Assembly (NCBI RefSeq): GCF_900215605.1
Contig: NZ_OBEL01000001.1
Span: 1,922,001-1,986,000 of the forward strand
Source of the DNA: Cohaesibacter gelatinilyticus
GTDB lineage: Bacteria; Pseudomonadota; Alphaproteobacteria; Rhizobiales; Cohaesibacteraceae
Reading direction: 5' to 3'
DNA: 64,000 nt
In this document: in pieces, positions 51,948-61,221 of the stretch
Position numbering within the stretch: position 1 is the stretch's first letter
Layout: every line of letters starts with the position of its first letter
The notes under the pieces: model-generated
Told to the model about the DNA's origin: nothing
The model's database searches: none
Seen by the model: only the letters and a program-made list of their open reading frames with translations
Made by a program: the position numbers and the translations under genes

Positions 51948-53648
51948 TCACTTCGCAGCCTTGTCCGCTTTTGCCTCATCGACGGCCATCGTGCGCAATT
52001 GCCCGCGAATGATCTTGCCGGTCGTCGTCATTGGCATTTCATCAATGAAGCGAACCACCCGGGGATATTCGTGGGCTGCAAGGCGAGATTTAACAAAAAG
52101 AGCGATCTCTTTTTCCAGATCATCACTTGGCTCATAGCCATCAGCCAATTTGATATAGGCAGCCACCACGGCATTGCGAAGCTCGTCAGGTTTGCCAACC
52201 ACCCCCGCAAACTGAACAGCAGGGTGACGCAGCAGGCAATCTTCCACCTCACCCGGTCCGATACGATAACCAGCAGAACCAATCACATCATCATCCCGTC
52301 CGACAAAGCGAATATAGCCGTCGTCATCACAGACACCCTGATCTCCAGTCAGCAACCAATGCCCCTCAGGGCCTTTGACAAACTTGTCATCCGTTGCCTT
52401 CGGATTATTCCAATAACGAAGAAACATCACCGGGTCGGGGGACAGGACGCCAATCGCTCCTTCCTGCCCCACAGGCATGCGCTCACCACTATCAGCATCA
52501 AGCACAGCAAGTTCATGCCCCGGCACAGGCTTGCCCATGGTTCCTGGCCGCGTCAACTCGAGATCCGCACAGGATGAGACAATCATGTTGCATTCCGTCT
52601 GACCATAAAACTCATTGATCGTGGTACCAAGAACCTGTTGGCCCCATTCGATCAGCTCTGTTCCAAGGCTCTCCCCGCCAGATGCCACCGAGCGCATCTC
52701 AATGCCCCAACAGGCACATTTTGAAACCTGACGCATCATTTTCAACGCTGTTGGCGGCAGAAAAGTATTCTGAATGCCGTGTACCTTGATCAGATCGAGT
52801 GCCGCTTCTCCGGTAAATTTGGAGAAACGTCGCGCCACAACTGGCACACCATGATGAAGCGCAGGCATCAAGACATCCAGCAAGCCACCGATCCAGGCCC
52901 AATCTGCAGGTGTCCATATCTTGTCACCAGTTTGAGGGAAGAAATTATGACTGATCTCTACTCCCGGCAAATGTCCAAGCAACACGCGGTGCCCATGCAA
53001 AGCGCCTTTGGGGTTACCAGTCGTGCCAGAAGTGTAAATCAGAATGGCGGGGTCATCTGATCGGCTATCAAACGGTGTGAAATCCTCACTCTGTCCTTTG
53101 CATGCACTTGAGAAATCTTCAACACCATCATCAGCACCATCAACCGATAGGATAACTTGCAACTCGGGCAGTCGATCCCGTAAAGCCGTAAGCTTGGCAA
53201 CGCCTTCCTTATTGGTGATGATTGCTCGCGCACCCGAATCATTGAGCCGGTGTTCCAGTGCTTCCTCACCAAACAGAGTGAAAAGCGGAATGGACACACA
53301 GCCCATTTTCAACGCAGCAATATGGGCGATGGCGGTTTCAATGCTCTGCGGCAACAACACACCAACCCGATCTCCAATCGCCTCTTCACCATCGCCAGAT
53401 GGCTTCGTTCCCTTACCCTTTACACCACGCTCAGCCAAAGCATTGGCCAATTGGTTGGAGAGCGCCTTGAGATCAGCAAAACTCACCTCATGGCTGCTCA
53501 AATCCTCTTCAACATCAATGATGGCGGTACGATTAGGATCTTCAGCAGCCCATTTATCGCAAATATCCCAGCCAATATTATAACGCTCCGGCACCTGCCA
53601 GTGAAAATCAGCACAGGTCTGCTCGTAAGTCTCTTTTTTTATCAGCAT
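51948..53648 (-). CDS. Acyl-CoA synthetase (AMP-forming)
   Basis: A 566-residue ANL-superfamily ligase, most like medium-chain or acetyl-CoA-synthetase-type enzymes. The nucleotide-binding loop is YTSGTTGNPKGALHG, the NEFYGQTECNM motif is A5-like, and the C-terminal hinge GDQGVCDDDGYIRFVGRDDD and catalytic-lysine stretch TTTGKIIRGQLR are intact. An insertion of unusual residues (KGKGTKPSGDGEEAIG) lies near residue 80. Substrate chain length cannot be told from the sequence. It converges with phnF and has no close partner. Confidence 0.9.
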   Translation of the reverse strand: MLIKKETYEQTCADFHWQVPERYNIGWDICDKWAAEDPNRTAIIDVEEDLSSHEVSFADLKALSNQLANALAERGVKGKGTKPSGDGEEAIGDRVGVLLPQSIETAIAHIAALKMGCVSIPLFTLFGEEALEHRLNDSGARAIITNKEGVAKLTALRDRLPELQVILSVDGADDGVEDFSSACKGQSEDFTPFDSRSDDPAILIYTSGTTGNPKGALHGHRVLLGHLPGVEISHNFFPQTGDKIWTPADWAWIGGLLDVLMPALHHGVPVVARRFSKFTGEAALDLIKVHGIQNTFLPPTALKMMRQVSKCACWGIEMRSVASGGESLGTELIEWGQQVLGTTINEFYGQTECNMIVSSCADLELTRPGTMGKPVPGHELAVLDADSGERMPVGQEGAIGVLSPDPVMFLRYWNNPKATDDKFVKGPEGHWLLTGDQGVCDDDGYIRFVGRDDDVIGSAGYRIGPGEVEDCLLRHPAVQFAGVVGKPDELRNAVVAAYIKLADGYEPSDDLEKEIALFVKSRLAAHEYPRVVRFIDEMPMTTTGKIIRGQLRTMAVDEAKADKAAK

Positions 53649-53758
53649 GATGTCCTCCCGCGCTCTTTATGACAGGTCCCCCATCTGCCCCATAGCGCAA
53701 AAATACGGCAAGCTTTCCGCGTTCCTACCGTACAGAAATACACTCGATGAAACTGAAA

Positions 53759-53778
53759 AAGGCTCCAAAAGGAGCCTT
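53759..53778 (-). terminator. Terminator of the CBS-domain gene
   Basis: 8-bp stem (AAGGCTCC with GGAGCCTT) and 4-base loop, followed on the minus strand by TTTCAG. It lies 27 bases after the stop at 53805. Confidence 0.85.
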
Positions 53779-53804
53779 ATCTCTTTGGAAGATGCTGATC
53801 GGAA

Positions 53805-54347
53805 TTAGCCCACCATCAATTGCTTGATCTTCAGGGTCTCCAGTTCCAGTTCAATCAAACGGCTGTTCACCAGATCGGTAATCGACACCAGACCGCACAA
53901 CATTCCGCCTTGAAGCACCGGCATATGGCGGAATCGCTTCTCGGTCATGATTTCCATGATGGTGCTGACTTTGTCATCTGGCGTGCAGGTAATCGGTGCA
54001 GGGGTCATGATATTTTGCACCTGATCCGCCATCAGCGCCTGAACACCTTCTTCCCCATCACAATTGGACATGGACCGAATGATGTCGCGCTCAGACAGAA
54101 CGCCAACCAGGTTACCCTGCCCATCAATCACAGGCAAAACACCGATTCTCTTGATGGAAAGATCTGCACAAGCCGCCGCAATGGAAGTTGTCTCGGTAAT
54201 GGTATAAACCGTTACACCCTTATCATCGAGAATATGAGCAACCGTGGTCTGAGATTTGGCTTTCTCAAAGGCAAGTGTCGGATCCTGGGAATGACTTTCC
54301 TGTTCTTTTTCGTGTGCTCTTGGCCCTTGATAGGAAATTGGCGCCAT
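53805..54347 (-). CDS. CBS-domain protein
   Basis: A 180-residue protein with two CBS domains (about 40-95 and 110-165); 'GVLSERDIIRSM' and 'GLVSITDLVNSRL' are the typical ends. A polar N-terminal stretch of about 30 residues precedes them. CBS pairs bind adenosyl nucleotides such as AMP, ATP or SAM and usually act as energy sensors. I start at the ATG at 54347, which has GGGAGGA 6-12 bases upstream, the best site here; the frame to 54449 runs into a hairpin. No partner protein is evident. Confidence 0.85.
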   Translation of the reverse strand: MAPISYQGPRAHEKEQESHSQDPTLAFEKAKSQTTVAHILDDKGVTVYTITETTSIAAACADLSIKRIGVLPVIDGQGNLVGVLSERDIIRSMSNCDGEEGVQALMADQVQNIMTPAPITCTPDDKVSTIMEIMTEKRFRHMPVLQGGMLCGLVSITDLVNSRLIELELETLKIKQLMVG

Positions 54348-54448
54348 GGAAAATCCTCCCGCGGGCAATCCTCCCAGAATTTCGCCAATGCCCGCAGCCC
54401 GACGGAATTCCAAAGCGTCAATCCAGATTTTCGAGAAATAGACCCTCA

Positions 54449-54501
54449 CCTATCCGGCGTTGCTTTGTTTTTGAATCCTAGCAACAAACCCACCGGATAG
54501 G
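54449..54501 (-). repeat. Two-stage stem-loop upstream of the CBS-domain gene
   Basis: An outer 9-bp perfect stem (54449-54457 with 54493-54501, CCTATCCGG) and an inner 6-bp stem (54459-54464 GTTGCT with 54480-54485 AGCAAC). It lies between the psuG stop and the CBS-domain gene and is not followed by a T-run. It could be an RNA element in the 5' region of the CBS gene. Confidence 0.45.
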
Positions 54502-54521
54502 CAATAGATCAGCTTCAATGC

Positions 54522-55445
54522 TTACACACACAACGCCTTGGCAATTTTTGCAGAAAGACGCGCATTATTCTTCACCAATGCAATATTGGTCTGCAAGCTA
54601 CGGCCATGGGTGAGTTCAGCAATGCGAGACAGAACAAACGGTGTCACATCCTTGGCTGTCACATTGCGACGATTGGCTTCATCAATGGCTTCCAGAATAT
54701 CCGTTTCCATCTCATTACGCGGGATTTCATTAGTTTCCGGCACAGGATTGGCAACCATCATGCCTCCGTCCAGACCGAGCGTCTGACGCATTTGATGGAA
54801 TTTGGCAATCTTGGCTGGATCATCCAGACGCAAGGGACAAGGAAGTCCACTTTGGCGAGACCAGAATGCCGGAAACTCGTCGGTCTCAAAGCCAACGACA
54901 GGCACACCAAGTGTCTCCAATACTTCCAAGGTCTTGGGGATATCCAGCAGCGCCTTCACACCAGCCGACACAACCATCACTGGTGTTTGACCCAATTCCT
55001 GCAAATCAGCTGAAATATCAAAAGTCTCTTCAGCACCACGATGCACCCCACCGACACCACCAGTCGCGAAAACGGAAATGCCTGCACGATGAGCGCAGAT
55101 CATGGTCGCAGCAACGGTAGTAGACCCCGTCCGTCCAGTCGCCAAGGCAAAGGCCAGATCAGCACGAGAGAGCTTCATCACATCAGTTCGCTGTGCCAGA
55201 GCTTCCAACTGCTCCTTTTCCAGACCGACATGGATCACACCATCAAGTATGGCGATCGTGGCAGGCGTTGCTCCTTCCGCCCGGATGATGTCTTCCACCG
55301 CTACTGCCGTTTCAACATTGGCCGGATAAGGCATACCATGGGTGATGATAGTGGATTCCAGGGCCACTACAGGCTTGCCAGCATCTAGTGCCTGCTTCAC
55401 ATCAGCACTAAAGGTCATTGGGAGAGAAGAGTTGGTATCAGTCAT
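54522..55445 (-). CDS. psuG: Pseudouridine-5'-phosphate glycosidase
   Basis: A 307-residue enzyme that splits pseudouridine 5'-phosphate into uracil and ribose 5-phosphate. Signatures include ALESTIITHGMPYPANVETA near residue 25, the GRTGSTTVAATM segment, and the FATGGVGGVHRGAEETFDIS segment. It lies 35 bases after the psuK-like kinase on the same strand, the standard pair for pseudouridine breakdown. Confidence 0.95.
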   Translation of the reverse strand: MTDTNSSLPMTFSADVKQALDAGKPVVALESTIITHGMPYPANVETAVAVEDIIRAEGATPATIAILDGVIHVGLEKEQLEALAQRTDVMKLSRADLAFALATGRTGSTTVAATMICAHRAGISVFATGGVGGVHRGAEETFDISADLQELGQTPVMVVSAGVKALLDIPKTLEVLETLGVPVVGFETDEFPAFWSRQSGLPCPLRLDDPAKIAKFHQMRQTLGLDGGMMVANPVPETNEIPRNEMETDILEAIDEANRRNVTAKDVTPFVLSRIAELTHGRSLQTNIALVKNNARLSAKIAKALCV

Positions 55446-55480
55446 AGATCAGATCTTTTTCTTGTTCTTGAAAGTTTTCA

Positions 55481-56410
55481 TCAGGATTGCGGGATATCAG
55501 TCAGACAATTATCCAGCATCATTCGATTGAGCATATCAGGGATGGCTTGCTCACTCATCAGCGCAAGGCTGGCACCGGCCAGACCATAGGGCAAAGCCTT
55601 ACTCAAGGTCTTATGCAAGGTCAGGCCATGCAAAATACAAGCAGCCAGACAATCCCCTGCCCCATTGGTGGAGCGAACCCGAACAGGAGGAGCGGGAAGA
55701 AACCAGGTCTCCTCACCTTTCCAGGCAGTGATGCCTTTGCCACCTTTGGTAATGACGCCATGCTGCACGCCCAATTCCAAAAGGATGGCAGGCAAGGCAT
55801 CAAGTTCGGCATATTCTTCCGCCAGGATTGCAGCTTCAGCCTCATTGCAAAAAAGCAGATCCACCTTATCGAGGCATCCAGCCACCCGATTGGCCTTGGG
55901 GCCAGAGACTGCACAAACCGCCAGATTGCGCCCGCCCTTGTTATTGGCCAACTCTTCGAGCACTTCTTCCGGCAGATTGGTGTCAGCCACCAGATCGCAA
56001 TCCTCCGGCAAATCTGCCAAACAAGCTTCAACATGAGACAACGGATAATGATCATAGATCTGCATGGCAGCCAGCCCGGCCACCAAGGCACCATTTGGCT
56101 CTTCAATAGCGGTATAGGTCGCCGTCTGACGATCACCATCGGTAATGACGAGGCTGGTATCAATGCCCTTGGCCTCGAGTTGAGAGGTCACGAAACGACC
56201 ATCGCTATCATCACCAACGATGGTGGATAGCATGACTGGCCATTCAAGCATGGCAAGGCCACGCGCGATATTGCCTGCTACTCCGCCAGGGCTTCGGACC
56301 AGAGATCCGGGATTAGACTGACCAGGTTCATAGCGTTTGGACGCCCGTCCGATCTGGTCCATATGGGCACCACCCAGCACGAAAAACTGGGGGGACTTTT
56401 CTTGCGACAT
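55481..56410 (-). CDS. psuK: PfkB-family kinase, likely pseudouridine kinase
   Basis: A 309-residue ribokinase-family enzyme. The N-terminal GG motif is in RSPGGVAGNIARGLAML, and the C-terminal catalytic motif RSTNGAGDCLAACIL holds the aspartate. Standing directly before psuG, it most likely phosphorylates pseudouridine. The symbol rests on context as much as on sequence. No nucleoside transporter is next to it. Confidence 0.88.
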   Translation of the reverse strand: MSQEKSPQFFVLGGAHMDQIGRASKRYEPGQSNPGSLVRSPGGVAGNIARGLAMLEWPVMLSTIVGDDSDGRFVTSQLEAKGIDTSLVITDGDRQTATYTAIEEPNGALVAGLAAMQIYDHYPLSHVEACLADLPEDCDLVADTNLPEEVLEELANNKGGRNLAVCAVSGPKANRVAGCLDKVDLLFCNEAEAAILAEEYAELDALPAILLELGVQHGVITKGGKGITAWKGEETWFLPAPPVRVRSTNGAGDCLAACILHGLTLHKTLSKALPYGLAGASLALMSEQAIPDMLNRMMLDNCLTDIPQS

Positions 56411-56552
56411 GGAAAGCCTGCCTGCCTGTAAAAATCTAAAACTTGATTGTCAGTGACAATAAAGCTCTCCTACACCAATTGCTAGCCGAAAGGACCAGAT
56501 ACGAACCGCAAATCCATAGCAGATGCCATGATGGGAAAGACGAGTAAAAAAA

Positions 56553-56581
56553 GAGCCGCTGCTCGGTTGAGACAGCGGCTC
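56553..56581 (-). terminator. mmsA terminator
   Basis: 9-bp stem (GAGCCGCTG with CAGCGGCTC) and 11-base loop. On the minus strand it is followed by TTTTTTTAC, 77 bases after the mmsA stop. Confidence 0.9.
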
Positions 56582-56657
56582 GAAGTCCATCCATTAGGGA
56601 GGAGATGGATGATCAGATAAGGATCGGGGCAAACAAGATCGTCCCAATCCGAAAGGC

Positions 56658-58160
56658 TTATTCCATCACAGGGATAGAGAACTCGCCGCCTTCCTTGATG
56701 CCTGATGGCCAACGGGAAGTCACAGTCTTGGTGCGGGTGTAGAATTTGAACGCATCTGGACCATGCTGGTTCAAATCACCAAAGCCGGATTTCTTCCAGC
56801 CACCGAAAGTGTGGTAAGCCAGCGGCACAGGAATTGGCACATTGATGCCAACCATGCCGATATTGATGCGGTTCGCAAAGTCACGCGCGGTATCACCATC
56901 ACGGGTGAAGATCGCGGTACCGTTACCATATTCATGATCCATCGCATGACCAATGGCTTCTTCATAGGTTTTGGCACGAACACAAGACAGAACTGGGCCG
57001 AAGATTTCGGTCTTGTAGATGTCCATGTCGGTGGTGACTTTATCGAACAGGTGAGGACCAACGAAGAAGCCGTTCTCATAACCTTGCAGAGAGAAATCAC
57101 GACCATCAACAACCAGTTCAGCACCCTGTTCAACACCGGTTTCTACCAGACGCAGAATGTTTTCTTTGGCAGCGGCGGTAACAACCGGACCATAATCCAC
57201 ATCATCACCAGCGGTGTATGGGCCAACTTTCAGCTTCTCGATGCGAGGAACCAGCTTCTCGATCAGCTTGTCAGCGGTTTCTTCTCCAACAGGCACAGCA
57301 ACAGAAATCGCCATGCAGCGTTCGCCAGCAGCGCCAAAGCCAGCACCAACCAGAGCATCTGCAGCCTGATCCAGATCAGCATCCGGCATGATGATCATGT
57401 GGTTTTTCGCGCCACCGAAGCACTGAGCACGTTTGCCGTTTTCAGCTGCACGATGATAGATGTAATGAGCGATCGGGGTAGAACCCACGAAACCAACAGC
57501 CTGAATGGTGTCGTTGTCGAGGATCGCATCAACGCTTTCCTTGTCACCATTGACAACCTGCAAAATGCCATCTGGAAGACCTGCTTCTTTCAGCAGTTCA
57601 GCCAGCATCATGGGAACGGATGGGTCACGCTCGGAAGGCTTCATGATCATCGCATTGCCGCAAACAAGCGCAGGGCCAAGTTTCCAAAGCGGGATCATGG
57701 CAGGAAAGTTGAACGGAGTAATACCGGCAACAACGCCCAGAGCCTGACGCATGGAATACATGTCGATGCCAGGACCAGCACTGTCAGTGAACTCACCTTT
57801 GAGCATGTGAGGAGCACCACAGCAAACTTCGATCACTTCCAGACCACGCTGAACGTCACCTTTGGCGTCGACGAAAGTTTTGCCATGCTCGGAAGACAGT
57901 TTCTCGGCCAACTTGTCCATGTCACGGTTCAGCAGACTCACAAACTTCATCATCACGCGAGCGCGCTTCTGAGGGTTCTGAGCAGCCCATGCAGGTTGAG
58001 CTTTGGCAGCGGCTGCAACAGCTGCGTCCAGCTCGTCTTTGGTTGCCAGAGCAACCTTGGCCTGAACTTCACCGGTTGCAGGGTTATAAACATCAGCGAA
58101 GCGGCCGGACTTACCTTCCACACGCTCGCCATTGATGAAATGACCGATTACTTCCGTCAT
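56658..58160 (-). CDS. mmsA: CoA-acylating methylmalonate-semialdehyde dehydrogenase
   Basis: A 500-residue aldehyde dehydrogenase that makes propionyl-CoA or acetyl-CoA from methylmalonate or malonate semialdehyde, in valine and inositol breakdown. The catalytic Cys lies in GAAGERCMAISVAVPVG (about residue 285), and the cofactor segments FNFPAMIPLW and GSTPIAHYIY are clear. The FGGAKNHMIIMPDADLDQA stretch identifies the MmsA branch, which lacks the usual catalytic Glu. It is divergent from a LysR regulator. Confidence 0.95.
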   Translation of the reverse strand: MTEVIGHFINGERVEGKSGRFADVYNPATGEVQAKVALATKDELDAAVAAAAKAQPAWAAQNPQKRARVMMKFVSLLNRDMDKLAEKLSSEHGKTFVDAKGDVQRGLEVIEVCCGAPHMLKGEFTDSAGPGIDMYSMRQALGVVAGITPFNFPAMIPLWKLGPALVCGNAMIMKPSERDPSVPMMLAELLKEAGLPDGILQVVNGDKESVDAILDNDTIQAVGFVGSTPIAHYIYHRAAENGKRAQCFGGAKNHMIIMPDADLDQAADALVGAGFGAAGERCMAISVAVPVGEETADKLIEKLVPRIEKLKVGPYTAGDDVDYGPVVTAAAKENILRLVETGVEQGAELVVDGRDFSLQGYENGFFVGPHLFDKVTTDMDIYKTEIFGPVLSCVRAKTYEEAIGHAMDHEYGNGTAIFTRDGDTARDFANRINIGMVGINVPIPVPLAYHTFGGWKKSGFGDLNQHGPDAFKFYTRTKTVTSRWPSGIKEGGEFSIPVME

Positions 58161-58314
58161 GCTTTCCTCCTGGGTGACGCCTACTCAAAGACATCGGGTT
58201 TGAGCTATTGGTCGCCATTTTGCCTCAACAAAAATAATAATCAATGGCCGCATTGTCATATCCGTTGTGCATATTTTATAGTACCAACTAAAGTCGGAAT
58301 GGGAGAAACAAGCC

Positions 58315-59196
58315 ATGAACTGGGATGACGTGCGAATTTTCCTTGCAGTTGCAAGGGCTGGACAGATTTTACAAGCGGCAAGGCGCCTGGGCGTCAACCA
58401 TGCCACCGTGGCGCGGCGGATCACCGCACTGGAAGATGCCCTTAAGGCAAAACTCTTAGACAGACGTACCACCGGGTGTATTCTGACACCTGAGGGCGAG
58501 GAATTTCTGCTCGCGGCCGAACGCATGGAAGCAGAAATGACATCGGTCCGCGCCAATATTGGCGAAACCAATATTGATGTTTCCGGCGTAGTGCGCATTG
58601 GCGCGCCCGATGGCTTTGGCGTCGCCTATCTCGCCTCTCGTCTCGATCCATTACTGGATCAATATCCCGATTTGACCATTCAACTGGTCCCAGTCCCGCA
58701 AAGCTTTTCCATTGATCGACGTGAGGCTGACATCGTCATCACCGTGGAACGGCCAACCCACGGACGGCTGGTGGCCAGAAAGCTGGTAGATTATAGCCTT
58801 GGCTTTTATGCTTCGCGCTCCTATGTCAAACAGCACGGCATACCCCAATCTCGCGATGATCTCAGCTCGCACCGACTAATCGGCTATGTGGAAGATCTGA
58901 TCTTCAGCCAATCCCTGAACTATTCTGCCGAAATGATGAAAGGTGAACGCACCCAATTTGAGTGCGCCTCTGCCTTGGGACAGACAGAGGCAGTAAAAGC
59001 GGGCCTTGGCATCGGCATTCTGCACGGTTTCATGGCACGTGAAGATCCAGATCTCGTCGAAATCCTACCACAACGCTCCATACAACGAGCCTACTGGGCT
59101 GTTTATCATGAAAGCACCCGTCGCTTGGGGCGCATCACAGCGGTCTCAGACTATATCTATCGGCTGGTTGAGCAGGAAAAACACATTTTCAAATAA
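58315..59196 (+). CDS. LysR family transcriptional regulator
   Basis: A 293-residue LysR-type regulator. The helix-turn-helix lies at residues 5-60 (ILQAARRLGVNHATVARRIT), and the effector-binding domain follows from about 90. The ATG at 58315 has GGGAGA 9-14 bases upstream. It is divergent from mmsA (154-base gap) and may control it. It has the short, one-domain form of regulators with the 'VNHATVARRI' helix. Confidence 0.9.
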   Translation: MNWDDVRIFLAVARAGQILQAARRLGVNHATVARRITALEDALKAKLLDRRTTGCILTPEGEEFLLAAERMEAEMTSVRANIGETNIDVSGVVRIGAPDGFGVAYLASRLDPLLDQYPDLTIQLVPVPQSFSIDRREADIVITVERPTHGRLVARKLVDYSLGFYASRSYVKQHGIPQSRDDLSSHRLIGYVEDLIFSQSLNYSAEMMKGERTQFECASALGQTEAVKAGLGIGILHGFMAREDPDLVEILPQRSIQRAYWAVYHESTRRLGRITAVSDYIYRLVEQEKHIFK

Positions 59197-59213
59197 GAAA
59201 AACGGCTCATATT

Positions 59214-59945
59214 CTACGCTTCAATTGCGCTTTTAAGCCTCACGAAAGAGCGGCCAGACATCAACAGAAAAACAAGCGTAGCAAGACCGGTAGAAGAAAA
59301 AGACATCACCATGACCACAATCTGATATTTCACTGCAATCAGCGGCGACACTCCAGAAAGGATCTGCCCAGTCATCATTCCCGGCAAGGACACAAGCCCG
59401 ACAGCAAACAAAGAATTGATGGTTGGAATCATGGCGGCATTGGCTGCTGCTTTTCGTGCCTTGAGATAATCCGCCCCACTCTCCAGCTCTGCCACAAGCC
59501 GCTCTGCACTTTGCGAAATCGCCGTCATGCTGACCACATAGATCATTCCGGCCAACGGAATGATAAGACGCGGATTATACCATGGATCAGCCTTCAATAT
59601 GGCAATCACCACAATAGCCAAAATGACAGAACCACCAAGGCCAATTGCAAGCAATGCGGAGCGATAAAGCGACAGACCGGGTCTGCACAGAGGATTAAGG
59701 CTGATCCAGGTCGCAGCTCCCATCATCACGCCCAAAACAAGCACCACCTGAAGGGGTGACTGGTTGGTGAAAATATAGGTCAGCACATAGCCAATAGTCA
59801 GCAGCTGCAAGATCATCCGTGCCATGGCACGAATGGCCTTGTATAAGTCCATTTCCCAGAAATAGAGCATGCCAAACACGGGCAAAGCAGGCAGCAGAAG
59901 CCAGAAGAAACTGGTTAGCGATATATCATGAAGCGAAGGAGACAT
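59214..59945 (-). CDS. FetB/UPF0014 family ABC permease
   Basis: A 243-residue membrane protein of the FetB (YbbM) family, with about six membrane spans. The conserved segments are NPLCRPGLSLYRSALLAIGL, SQSAERLVAELESGADYLKA and LPGMMTGQILSGVSPLIAVKYQ (split in the middle). FetB works with the ATPase FetA in iron export and stress resistance, but no fetA lies beside it here. It could use an ATPase encoded elsewhere. It converges with the LysR gene. Confidence 0.87.
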   Translation of the reverse strand: MSPSLHDISLTSFFWLLLPALPVFGMLYFWEMDLYKAIRAMARMILQLLTIGYVLTYIFTNQSPLQVVLVLGVMMGAATWISLNPLCRPGLSLYRSALLAIGLGGSVILAIVVIAILKADPWYNPRLIIPLAGMIYVVSMTAISQSAERLVAELESGADYLKARKAAANAAMIPTINSLFAVGLVSLPGMMTGQILSGVSPLIAVKYQIVVMVMSFSSTGLATLVFLLMSGRSFVRLKSAIEA

Positions 59946-60050
59946 GCAGAGCGACCTGTGCTTTGCTTACTTGAGCCGACGAGTATGGGCATCATGAAAG
60001 CAAGTCACCGCAAGAGCAAGGCATTCTACCTCTTTTACCCTACACAGATG

Positions 60051-60974
60051 CTACCGAGCCAGAAAGGCTTGCAACCGGCTTTTCCAGTCAGCTTTTGGTT
60101 CATCACGAACCAGGCGGAAACCAAGATTTTCTGGAGGCTCGCCCACAGCACAGCCGCCAGAAAGCGGGTCACGAATGAAGCTTGAAAGATACGAGCGCAG
60201 TTTGCCTTGGGCAATATAAACACCACAATGATTTTGAGACTCTATCAGTGCACCTGATGCATCATGGCGATAACGCATATAGCAGCTAGACGTCCATTCC
60301 CAGATATTGCCGGACAGATCTGCAATGCCGAGAGAATTCACTCCAAAACTCCCAAGTTTTTTGGGGATGGGATCATATTCCTCGTCACGTGGCAACTCGC
60401 CTTTATCCAATCCATAGCGCCGTGCCTTGCTAGGCTGAGAGATAGAAGGATCACGATCGACACTATTGGGCAAGAGAGCATCATCATAATAACGTTCAGC
60501 AGCAAAAGACGCCCATTCCACATCGGTTGGCAAGCGCCAGACAAGGCCTGTTTTCTCAGATAACCAAGTTGCATAGGCATTGGCATCATCGTGGCTAACA
60601 CCAGTAACCGGTATTGGCTCATACAATGGCTCAACTGTTCCATCTGCGCTGATATAAGCCTGCCATTGTGACTTGCAGGCACCGTCAGACACACAAGCTT
60701 CATAATCCTGCGCACTAACTTGATACTTCATCACGTGTAAGCGATTGGGAACATGTTTTTTCTCGATCGGGCCGTTAATAGGACGCCCCTCTCGCACATA
60801 TTCACCAGGAACTCGATAGGTAAAGCTGCGTGGTTCAACCAGCACAGTCGGTACATCTATATCGATTGCAAAGGCGCGCATATGCTGAAGCAACAGGGTA
60901 AACAAAACCAGTGCCAAAAGAGAGAAGCCAACCAAGGCTTGCTTGATGAATGAGATTGTCTCGCCGGAAACCAT
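60051..60974 (-). CDS. Membrane-anchored sulfatase-modifying-factor (FGE-like) domain protein
   Basis: A 307-residue protein with one N-terminal membrane span (FIKQALVGFSLLALVLFTLL) and a periplasmic formylglycine-generating-enzyme/SUMF1 fold (about 70-300). Typical fold segments are PVTGVSHDDANAYATWLSEK, LPTDVEWASFAAER and NIWEWTSSCYMRY. The paired catalytic cysteines of true formylglycine enzymes (C-x4-C) are not present; only one Cys is near that place (GGCAVG). So it is probably not a sulfatase activator, but may bind a peptide or cofactor. I start at the ATG at 60974; the TTG at 61001 is less likely. Confidence 0.8.
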   Translation of the reverse strand: MVSGETISFIKQALVGFSLLALVLFTLLLQHMRAFAIDIDVPTVLVEPRSFTYRVPGEYVREGRPINGPIEKKHVPNRLHVMKYQVSAQDYEACVSDGACKSQWQAYISADGTVEPLYEPIPVTGVSHDDANAYATWLSEKTGLVWRLPTDVEWASFAAERYYDDALLPNSVDRDPSISQPSKARRYGLDKGELPRDEEYDPIPKKLGSFGVNSLGIADLSGNIWEWTSSCYMRYRHDASGALIESQNHCGVYIAQGKLRSYLSSFIRDPLSGGCAVGEPPENLGFRLVRDEPKADWKSRLQAFLAR

Positions 60975-61171
60975 CAGTGCATCTATTCTTACTCTACACA
61001 AAACCGATGGTGGCTTAACAGCTTAAATTGAGTTTGAAAATCACCTTAGAGCTGGAAAATCCATATACACACGAATAACAGGACAAATCACTGAAAAGAA
61101 AAAGCTTTTCGCATCTCCCATCATGCGCGCAAATTGTCGCACCCATTTAAAATCTGTGATTATACGTAAAA

Positions 61172-61198
61172 ACCCTCGCAGATCAGATCTACGAGGGT
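61172..61198 (-). terminator. cckA terminator
   Basis: 7-bp stem (ACCCTCG with CGAGGGT), extended by an inner GATC pairing. On the minus strand it is followed by TTTTACG. It lies 23 bases after the cckA stop. Confidence 0.85.
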
Positions 61199-61221
61199 CA
61201 AAACTCGGCAATGTCTGCCAA

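Noticed and set aside
56763-58328. 521-codon open frame on the plus strand opposite mmsA
   Set aside because: It mirrors the mmsA reading frame, has no family features, and runs into the LysR start. High length is a side effect of mmsA codon use.
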